This document shows, one piece after another, positions 23,277 through 35,200 of a stretch of DNA of 64,000 nucleotides (position 1 is the stretch's first letter; every line of letters begins with the position of its first letter). The notes under the pieces were generated by a model. The model searched no databases and was not told where the DNA came from. It saw only the letters and a list, made by a program, of their open reading frames with translations. Origin of the DNA: Tubulanus polymorphus (taxonomy: Eukaryota > Nemertea > Palaeonemertea > Tubulaniformes > Tubulanidae); NCBI RefSeq assembly GCF_964204645.1, contig NC_134025.1, positions 11,909,001 to 11,973,000 on the forward strand, in the 5' to 3' direction. The position numbers and the translations under genes are program-made.

Positions 23277-26200
23277 TTACAACACTTCCTTAAGCACTTT
23301 GATTAATTGTTTCAGTTTTTTGTCACTTTTGTCAATATTCCATGCTTTCATCACACAATCCAAAGAACCTTTAACATCACCTTGCTTGTACAATTCTCTA
23401 CAAAAAAAAAGAAAAACATGTTAAAACAAAGTATATCTTAATTAAAGCTAAAATAGAATGACACCTCGTTTCACCAAATTGGCAATGTCATTTTGTAAAC
23501 TGCAATAAAATCGGGCGCGGATTCAGACGGTAGCACCGTTGGCACGTGCTCCGTCGCAAAAATCTTTTGCCTTTTATTCATTTTTTTATTTCATACCCAA
23601 AGTAGAAAAGGGCACATTTTTACAAAACGAGGTAGATGATTTTAAAACCAAAAACTCAAGATTTTGTCTTTATTGCCTGGAAACTACTCAATGCAGTTAA
23701 TTTGCTAGAAAGCACTTCGTGTCAGGACTTAAATTGCTTGGATATTCCAGAATGCCCTTTTTGTTTCAAAATGCCCTTTTTTTAAGTTGTGCTACCTTTG
23801 ACAGTGGTCCCTGGATCTGCCCCTGAAAATCGGAAATCAGCTCATAACAGGTCTGTTATTATAGGCCTAATAGCTTGATCATGAGTTTAAGGAAGGGACC
23901 ATAAGGTCCACATGGTTGGAGACAGACATGATTAAAATTGAGTTGCAGTGGATGAGGAGTTTTTTGTCAGTGAAAACGAAGGAACTTAAGTTTCTCATTA
24001 AATTCTTTGTTTTACTAGGCATGTTAGTGCCTGGAAATGAAATTTACAAAATGGCTTCCTGTGACTTTGACCTTCAACCTACAGGACCCGAAATCGAATC
24101 AGTAACCCAGTCTCTAAGATAACCCATCCATAGAATTTCACCATGTTATCTTACGCCGTTTGAGTTAACGGGCCCTGAAACGAAAATTACGAAATGGCTT
24201 CCTATGCTGACCTTGAACCTACAGGACCCGAAACCTAATCAGTTGATAACCTCATCTAGTACAACACAATTGATGAATTTCAGGAAAATCTTTCAAAGGG
24301 TTAAGGTGCCATGGCACGGTAACCTCTGTGGACAAATGGGCAGACTGATGACGAAGAGAATACAGTATGCCCACATACATTAGGAAAAAAAAAATGAAAA
24401 TGAATTCAAGGTATATTCGATGGGTCCATGTGAGGATTCGGTAGCCTAAAATCACAGTTCATCGATAATTAACTAAGTTTGATAAACATATGACTGAGAG
24501 CATGCTACGCCATCTAGAGAGGGCTAACTGGTGTTGCTGCTTCCCATTGATTGAGAAAATTGTGCAATAAGACAAAGTACTATAGATCAAAATCTGAATA
24601 GAAGTGATCCATTTAAACAGGTTTGACTGTACTCGTGTCCTCATACCTTCCTTTCCGTTTATATTCTAGTTTTTTCTGCCTCCAAAATGTCTTTTCTTCT
24701 GAAAGAAAATTCAGAAAAGAATTTTGAATATAGATAGATAGTGGAACTATTTTTCTTAAGTTACTTTGGTACACAAGCAAATTTATTATCAGTCATAGCT
24801 GCAATAGGGGTCATTCATTTATTACGTACGCATTAGGGGAGGGGGAGGGTTAAGTGCAATTGTGTACTGTAATGCTTAATGTATATGAAAAATGGCCGAT
24901 TTTGCGTACAGGGGGAGAGGGGGGTTGAAAAAGTCAAATTTTATGCGTACGTAATTAATGAATGATCCCATAGCACAATCATGCTGAATGTATTTCAGTT
25001 AAGATTCTCACCATGAGATTCATCTTGACTGTCAGATTCATCCTCAGATGATTCTTCCTCCTCACTCTTTTCCTCTTGCTTTTCACCCATTTCATCCTCA
25101 TCTTCGTCATCAGTTTCATCTCGATGATTAACCTCAATATCCCTATCACTATCTAATTCATGTACTTCTGGAATTTTACCATCAGCAACTTTAGCTTCAT
25201 CTTGACTGTCAGATTTATCTCCAGATGATTCTTCCACCTCATTCTCATCCTTACTCTCTAACTCCTGATTCTCATTCCTTTCATCCTCATCTTCGTCGTC
25301 AGTTACACCTCGATAACTAACCTCATCAATATTGCCATCACTAACTAATTCACCTTCTTCTGGTATTTGATTATCAGCAACTTCGTCAAATTTTCCAACA
25401 ATTTCATATCCAGATTCATTACCACTAACATTTTTGCCTTCCACATTCTTATCAGTATTATCGATAGCTTGTACATTGAAATCATCTACTTGTTCATCAC
25501 TGGAATCATGCACACTTCTTTCATCATCATCTTCTATTGCTGATTCATCAATCACATCAGTATCATCGATGTCTTCATTATTGAAATCATCTACTTGTTC
25601 ATCACTGGAATCACGCACACTTCCTTCATCGACATCTTCTATTTCTGATTCATCAATCGCATTGGTATCATCCATGTCTTGTATATCTAAATTATCTACT
25701 TGTCCATCACTGGCTTCATGCGCACTTGCTTCATCCACATCTTCAATTTCTGATTCATCATTTTCATAAGATTCTGTACGGTCAAACATCTCATCATCAT
25801 CACCATTTTGTATCTTTGATTCATAATTATTATCGTGGACATCATATCTTTTAATATCATCCCTTTTCAGTTCCAATCCACTACTCATGCGTTTCTCTAC
25901 TACTGCATCATCATCACTTATTTCTTGAATCATAGATTCATCAACATTTGGCTCTTCACTGCTCTCGGATTCGCCATCTTCTATAAGATGGTAATCGCTA
26001 ATATCTCTTGATCTATCTCGTTTTGCGGCTGTAGATTCATCAACCTCACTTTTGAGATTTATGTCTGCTTCATCATCCGAAATGATAACAGCTTTAGGAA
26101 AATTGGATTTGTCTTCATCAGAGTTGAAACTTCTAACCATATTCATGTGACTGATTACCGGGGAATCCTAAATATAATTTTAAGAGTAATCAAAACTGAT

Positions 26201-29200
26201 CAAGGAAGAACTGTAACAATCAATGTCTAGCTATCATTTTACCTGTTCAAGGGTAAGGTTTGCCATTGTCTGGCTAAGATCTGCTGAACTTTCATCAGCG
26301 ACCATGGATTCGTCACTGACAGTGATCCTAGTGTTTGGTTCTGTGATTGGTAGCCCAGAATAATCTGAAACATAGCAAAGTCCTCAAACGTCAGCACAGT
26401 CGTTCTGGTTTGAATTTATGGATTAAGCAGTTAAATTCCTGAATTGAAATCGCTTTTAAAATGCAATATATTTTAAGGGAACCTTGTGTAACTTGAGTTC
26501 TATCGACATAGCTTGTTGCTCGAGGGGTGCTGGGTTCAAACTGTGTGTAGCTGCCAGTAGCAGCACTTGCTTCATTTGCCAACATCTCCTGCGCCATCCT
26601 AACCTACAAGAGATAAATCGATGCCAGAAACGAAAGTAGGGGTATATAGACAGCATGCCTCCTTGGTAGAATGCTAGACCATACGACTATTATAATATTC
26701 AAAAGACCTTTTTGGCACAAAAAGGTCGTAGTAGCCATGCTCATGGGCTCGTAGTAGCCATGCTGATGTAGATGTATACATGTACTTTCATGTTTAATTC
26801 TTTATAGTAGGCTACAAAACCAATACCGGTAATGTAAAAGTTATTACAGAGCGATTAAGACATTTTGAATTTAATTGAATTGTATACATGTATAAACCGA
26901 TTATCAAGACAATCCATGAAAGAGACTTAACAACCTAGCAAAACAACTGGATTCCATCTACAGATGGATGGACTGCAAGTGAACACTAAAACCCGCTGGA
27001 TCTTAAAGTGCCAAGTGGGCTGAAATGAACAAAACACCAATGCCACATTATTCATCTATTTACCCTATGTTGGACGTAATCATTTTGCTCAGTCTCCTCA
27101 ATTTCATGATGTTCATCTTGGGTACTAAACATCAAGTCATGATCGCTCAGACCAAACATATCTACAAAGAATCAACTAGGGGTCCAGAGAAACCACGTAC
27201 ATTTGGTAAAATGTTTGACAACCTGACAATTTAATCATTCAATAGCCTTCAGAAACCTAACAGAATCAACTCAATAGCATCACTAAATAGTATCATTTCA
27301 TTTTTCAGCCACACAGGAACCAGAAGCCAGAAGTTCTAAAGGGCAGTTCTTTTTAATCTCAAATAGCGAAATTTAGCATAAAAGCCAAAAATTTGACAAA
27401 AAAGCTAGATTCGAACTGGTGACACGCAGGATAGGATGCTAGCCCAGTTCTTTGGGTCAGTGACCATTTTGCAGTGGTCAGGTGTGGAGACTCTATTCAC
27501 TAACAATGCTTGCTATGCCAGCTCTGATTACAGCAGTCTGTTATCACATCGATGTAATAGATAAAAGGGAAAATCATAATAAGATCAAGATCGAATACGT
27601 TTTAAAAGTTTTATGAGTGAATCCAACTTGAAATCAATGGTTATTGTCTAAATATCTACAGCGGATTTTCATACAGAAATATTCACGAATTTCTCGTCCA
27701 AGTAAAAGATATATGTAAAAATTTACCACAAAGTTACAAAGATGGTATTGCGCTAAAATTTCATATAAAAAAATCTCTGTTCCGGCGAGAAAATGCAGTA
27801 ATAGTGTTTGGAAATGTGACCATATCAAATGCGAGTAAAACTATTACAAGCATTATTGTTGTACGTTTTTTGTAGTTTTCTGATCAGACGAAACCATTTT
27901 TGTACCTCTGAATAACTGAACTTTTATAACAGAATTTGATGTTATAATCAAAGTTAAAGGTAGCATAAATGCGTAGATGACACCTTCACTAAAATATGTT
28001 ACTTGGTCAAATAATTCATAGTAACAACTGAAAACCGGTCTGTAAAATGTATTGACAGTCGTAGAAGTCAGTAGAAGAATGAGAACCAGTACATTCACTG
28101 CAATAATTATCAATATAACACATCTAGCAAATCTTGGAGTACATATATCAAACGGGATGTGAACGGGAAGAGCACAACTGCTGCACGTTCTAGAGAAATT
28201 GCTCCTAGTAACCATGCACTATTGAAGAAAGGCTGCAACAATGCACAGTTTCCAGAGGGTGTTCATGTAAATCTTTTTGATTTGTAACATTTCCTAAGCT
28301 GCTGATGGTCACTTACCGAGAGAATATAAAAAGGCAAGATGTTCATCTAAACTTGGATCGGTTTTACGACTGTCTCTATGCAGTTCTTCCAATTGTTGTT
28401 GAGTGGTGGAAAATTTTGTATCGTCAAGACTAAAGAGTTCTCTTAGTTGTGTGCGAGTGAAATAACTGAAAATACATTTGCGATTGATATAATAAAAAGA
28501 AAAACACAATTTAACAGAAGCAGGTAAACCCAGAGGGCTAAAAACCCTGGATACCATAGCATTTTCCTAGTGTATACTAGCTTATGGGTTATAATCGGTA
28601 GGAAGGGAGCTGTGGTGCGATTCATAAATAATATTCACAAAAAATTTGTCTAAAAAATCAGTGCATTTTGCATATGATAGGGGGTTGGGTAAAATGATGT
28701 ATCAACAATACGTAACACCTTCCTTAGCGAACACCTCTCTTCAGTGAACACCTCCCGCAATGAACCCTTCTTCCTCAGAACTAGCCAAAATTTTCTAGTT
28801 CATTGTCAACTAAGTGAACCTTCTCTATATTGAACTGCTCTCAACAGTGAACATTTTGCCCAGAATCAAGTGTTGGTGTTAAGTTAAGCGTGACTGCAGA
28901 AAACAAGCAGCCTATCGGCTGATACAGCTCCGCTGTTTTATGATAAGATTTTACAAGGACCACCTACACAAAAAGGTCACATTGGGAAAAGGGCTCTATA
29001 ACATTTTGTCCCTTGGCCTGTAGTATCTAAAAACCAAGTTCCATCAAGATCGGATTATAATTGTAGGACAAGTAGCGATTTAAAGATTTTACAAGCGCCA
29101 ACTGTACAACGCCCCCTAGAGATCAAATTGGGAAAACGGCTCTATAACTTTTTAGCCCTTGGCCCGTAGTATGTACATAAAAAGTTTTGTCAACACCAGA

Positions 29201-32200
29201 CAATAATTGTAGGACAAGTAGCGATTCGAAGATTTTACAAGCGCCACTCGTACAGCGCCCCCTAGAGATCAAATTGAGAAATGGCTCTATTACGTTTTAG
29301 CCCTTGGCCCATAGTATCTACATACCAAGTTTCATCAAGATCAGAAAAGAACTGTAGCACTAGTAGTAAATTGAAGCAAAAGTTGACCGACAGACGGATG
29401 GACGGACAGACGACGACCGATAATCCCCTTAACCCATCAGCTCCGCTGACCTTCGGTCACAGCGGAGCTAAAGACTAGAATGTCGCTGAAGACGACTGAT
29501 GCCCCGACATCAGGGGAAACACTAAAGTGTAAAATACAAACTGAGCGTATGTCAACTTGTTGATGAAGGCACGAAATCCAAAATACAAAACAGCCTCCAG
29601 TGACCTTGATGTACAACCTTTGACCAAGAGGACCCGACATCTAATCAGTTACCCACGGTCTCTAGGATAACTCATCCATCAAATTTAACCGAGAGTTACC
29701 TTAAACCATTTATGAGTTAGAGCCCGGAAATGAAAAATATAAAACAGCTTCCAGTGACCTTGACCTTTGACATACAGGACCCGAACTCTAATCAGTGACT
29801 GACAGTCTCTAGGGTAACCCATCCATAAAATTCCACAAAAGTTAATATTATACCATTTATAAATTAAGAGCCCAGAAAACAGAAATACAATCCGCTCCTG
29901 GTAACCTTGACCTATGACCTTATCGAATCAGTTACCTTCGGTCACTAGGGTAACCCATCCATAGAATTGCACTAAGTTATCTTAAACTGTTTACAGGGTT
30001 CATAGTCTCCATGACCAGTCTCATTCCATGATTTTCAAGCACCTTTTCAAGCCGAATTCAATGACCCAATGTTACTAATACTGAAACTTCGATAGCATAT
30101 TTTACACCTGGCTTCTCTTATATCATTACATTTATCGATCCATAGGCTATAATCATCATGCTTAAGCCAAGAATCCTGAAATCTACATTTTCCAGGCATT
30201 CGTACAATCAGTAGATTTTAAGGGCTCTAACAGTGAACTTGTAACTGTGACCTGCAGATGGTAACAAATGACTGATCTAGTTTTTGAAAATTTGTCTCAA
30301 ATGTTTTCAAATGAAAAATCAATTGAAACATCAGTAGAGTCAAAAGAACAAAAGCAGATCACACTTAACGTTTTGCCTATAGCAAATTACATTCAATTGG
30401 AATATAAATTAGACAGTGTGTTGCCATATATTTGCATTGACCAGACAGAATCATTGTTTTCATTGTAGTTGAGATAAATTAAGACTAGTCAGAACTAGAC
30501 CTAACAATACAATGATCAGATCTGATAATGTATAATGCCTAAGCTATAGATTATCTGTGACTGACCACTTTGAAATCTATGCACGCAGTAAGGTAGATCA
30601 CTCTCAATGACCATGACCATGAATCAATGACTTTAGAGGCAATTCCATGACTTTCAAGGCCTTGAATTGACCTATTCCCATTTCATGACTTTCCATGACT
30701 TTCAATGACCGCTATGAACCATGTGTTTATGAATTAATGAATTTGAGTCCCGAAAATAAAAATATGAAGTGTGAAAAATACAAAGTGATAACAGTATGCC
30801 CGGGTGTAAAAACTAGTATCAAGGAGACCATTGATATAGTCCTACACTCACCGATAAGGGTTTTTAGAGTTGCCGGTTGTTTGTCGCGTAATTGAGTCCT
30901 TGAAGATCTGACGTCGATATATTTTCTCTTCTACTGTGCCACAGGTAATGAGTCTGTAAATAACGACATTTTTCTTCTGCCCGATTCGGAAAGCGCGATC
31001 AACTGCCTGGTTGTCAGTAGCTGGGTTCCAACTGGGATCAACTGCAATCAAAATACCACAGCACATAAATTAAGGACTATTGTCCACAGCAGAGCCAGTT
31101 TCAACTCGTGCAAAACGTCCTATTAAATTTAATAGCGCTTGATGGCGATTGAGCAAAAAGTATAAACGTATCATACACTAATAGGCAAACTCACCAATAA
31201 TCACTCGATCAGCTCCAGTTAAAGTCAATCCTACGCCACCTACTTGTGTGGTCAATAGAAATGCATTATAAGTAGCATCCTCTTGGAATTTCTTGACGAG
31301 GAGTTGTCTTTCAGCAGTGCTGGTTATAGTTCCATCTAACCGTAACATCTTGTGGTTCTAAAATAGTTTTTCCAGAAGAATATTGTGATGCGTAAACATG
31401 CTAATTGGTAAATTACCGCACTACAAGGGGTTTTAGGATCAAAAGCGCCAAAGAGGCACAATAAACACTAATGTTTTCTGATTGTAGAATTTTTACTCAC
31501 TCGTTCCCGCAGAATTTTCTCGATGATATCTAACATCTTTCGCGACTGCGAGAAAATCAAACATCGATGGCCTTCTTCACGTAATCTGGCCATCAGATTC
31601 ATCACGAACGCCATCTTACCAGACTCTTCCCATAAAACATTCGATGGAATATCACGAATGCGATTAGCCGCGCATTCTTTCGACATCGCCGAGTCATCTT
31701 CCGCATCTCCAAGCCTAGAAATAATTCCATCATGTAGCAATCACAACATATCATCAGGCACGGATCCAAAAGTTCCCCTTTGAATATCTGTCACATTCTG
31801 TAAATCATTTCTATAAAAAGATTTGTCAGTTACATCTTGAATGCTGTCTATACAACATTTCATTCAGTGTAGGGACCAGTGTATGCCACGAGAGCACCTA
31901 TTAATTGGTCAGCAGCTGTAAAAGGTGCCCTTGTGCAAAATACAATGTACCCTTCTAAATCTGAAATCGGATGGAAATTGGTCATGCATCTGCTCTGATC
32001 ATTAAACTGTGTATCGTTCATGTGGATCATCATGTCAATATTTTTTTCATCACTACGAGATATTGGACCAAATTCATTTCATTTTAAATCAGGAAATAAT
32101 GCATAACAATGATCAGAAACAGTTTCCACGATGAAGAATTTCAGCGATGCCCAAACCAAGTCCACCAGCGCCATGTCTTCAAATGCTGTACCGGTACTTT

Positions 32201-35200
32201 GGATATTTTCAGAGCCCCTTCAGATGTGTAACCTATTTGTAACCTATCTTTCAACTCAGTCCGAGTAGAATATCAGGGGTTAGATTAATGAATTATAGAA
32301 TTTTCACATCCTTATCATTGGCTTTCTTCCACATCAAGATTCCAGGATTTTCCGCATTTTTCACATCAAGATACAATTACACAAGTTGATACTACAGCAA
32401 TCGCAATCAAGACAGATTTTTCAAACTTCGACTTAGCTTATGCATAAATTCTCAGCTCACCACGGTGTATGGCATAAAAAAGGGGATCAAAATATTTTTC
32501 TACTGATGCTTCTTCAATTTTTCATACAATTTCGTCATGAGTTTCAAAGATTTTTCGATTATCTTTACATAATTTTTAGAACAGAAATCCATTTTCACAA
32601 TTTTTCATATCAATTTGACCCTTGATACATTCATACATTCAAACTGACCAAGTCAGAAGATTCAAGGGCTTTTTTTGAAGAATTTCAGGTGAGGAGACAA
32701 ATTAAGCGCTCTGACCAGTGCTTGTAGCACAGGGGCTCGTATTTGAAGTTTGGGGGTGAACTGTAGTTTAGATCATCCAGTATCCCTGGTACTATATATA
32801 TAAAAAGATATATATTCTTTTTATATATATAGTACCATGGATACTGGATGACCTAAACTACAGTTCACCTCCAAACTTCAAATACGAGCCCCTGTGGCTT
32901 GTAGTAGCATGAACTTAAGCATGAGACAAAATGTGGCCCTAAGAAGAATGACAAAACAATAAAAATTCAGAGGAAGGAGATTTACTTACTTACTATCATG
33001 GTATAAACCCAGCTGTTTACAAGACAATGTTGATAACAATCTCGGATGATCACAAATCTTCTTTAACACAGTCAGTGCAACAAGAGGTGATTTACTTGTG
33101 TTCAATAGCTAGAGTATCACAAAGTATTCAAAAACATTCAGACTTTCCTCTGTTCATTCAAATAGTAACGTTCTGGATCGATGCAAAAAAACTACCTCTT
33201 TTATTGAATCTAGTTGACAAAAATCAGTGTATATTTTCTCTTGAATAGATGATAAAAAGAGCCAAATTATAAAGTCATTCTTCCGTGTGAGGGATGGCAT
33301 TCTGAAATCCAAAAAATAATTAAAATAATATGTATGACACTACAGACTGCGAGGACAGTTAAGAGAAAGTTTTTCCAACTAATAATTGGATCATCTTACG
33401 AAATAGAAGTGGAGGCATTCCCCGATTCATTAACGTCTTCCTCATCATCTCCAGTCGGTTTTTCAGTCTTCGTCACATCCGCTTTCGTGCGACGCAGGAA
33501 ATATGGAGCTATGATCTGTTTCAAACTCTCTGCGATCTCCATACCCAATTTCCGTTCACCAGCTGTTGCATCTTTTTCTCTAGACTAACGTAGTAACCGT
33601 ACATAAATAATATGAATGATGGGGATCAAGGTATTGTAACAGTTTGTAAATTTAAATGAAAGGCGTGCTAAGGAGGGTGTTTGCAATGGTCGACGAACCC
33701 CTTTAAAGTTGCGATCGCGATTTGGCCCAGTGGCCCGTGTCTAATAAGAGCGCGCTCACCGGCAAACCAATCACTCAATGCTAAACAATTCTCAAAGGAA
33801 AGTGAGTCGTTTCCCGAACCAATTACAATTCAAATGCAATCATTTGTACCATGCTAAAATTTGGTCTGACGTTTTTGTTTGGGCCACATATGCATGGATC
33901 CATTTGGCACCAGTGTGAACAGTTGTTCTGGGCCAAATTTGGCACGGGCCAAAAATGCTTGTGTGATCGCGACTTTAGAGAAGGCGACTCACTTCAACTC
34001 AGCAAAATTTCCCGGGGTCTACTTAAATCAGTCCATTCCGTTGGACCACTTCGTTGTTAGTACCATTTGTTGCCCTCTGATATGATCAGTATTCCATTTG
34101 TCTCATTTTGTGTACTATCAATCCTATTCCAAGACGATTAACATTTTCAACCCCAAATTTAATCAATTAATAACATTCGTTTTCTCCGTACAACAATTTA
34201 GTGAAATTAAAGATACATGTATATCATGATATTCAGCAAAAGATTTTTCTTTCATTGTTTTTTTTCATCAGGATCATCACCGAAGGAACCTCCATTCTTA
34301 TCTGAATAAGTGCCTTCTTTGGAAAAGAACTGCCCTTCAAAAATCCTTGGCAGGCCCTTGATGTTTTAATGATTTGTATTGAAAGTACTTACCCTTGAAA
34401 TAGGTGTATCAAATTCCATTTTAAATGTTTTAGCAGTGCCCAATAATTTGCCTTCATGTACCCAGTCGAATAGTGCCCACAGCTCCTAAATATGAAAATA
34501 TCAAGCAGATGGTAAGAATGGTACAAAATAGATTGGCAAGCATGTAGATGTAAATACACAAACCAAATATCAAGACCATACATCATAACAAATTGAAAAG
34601 TCCCTAATAAATCTAGATTTTCTCTAAAGATGGATGAAAAGGGATTGTATAAGTGCCAAGTGGGCAGGCTAAAACAAGCTAAGTATGTATGTGCGTTTAG
34701 TATTTGAACTTATAATCGAACCTTTAGATTATTTTGTATCGGTGTTCCAGTTAGAATGTAACGATATTTAGCAGGGATTCCGTGTATGCTTTTTGCCGTC
34801 TTTGTCGGGTTCTTTATTTTATGGCCTTCATCCAAAATCACATAATCCTGAAACAGAAATAGAAATTACAGTAAGTAAATGCTTCCTATATTATAAAATC
34901 ATATACAATAGCAAGTGAACAGTGACAGGCGGTCTTACCCAAACAAACTCGCGTCCGTCAGGCTTGGCGATTGTTTCCCAATTGGATACCATCATTCCGT
35001 ACGTCGACAACATCACCCCTTTACGTTTTACAATTTTTGATAACGCTCGTTCTCTCTCTCGCTTGCTGGTTCCATGAAATATTTCAACCGGAATACCCGA
35101 GGCCCTTGAAAAAAGTTTGAGCATGATCTAGATTTCGAATTGCGTAAAATGAATATCAATGAGAGGAATGTGGATCAGATACAGTGGAACTTCGTTATAA

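Noticed and set aside
25434-25769. Ser-rich 111-codon plus-strand frame
   Set aside because: Antisense shadow of the repetitive acidic ERCC6L exon.
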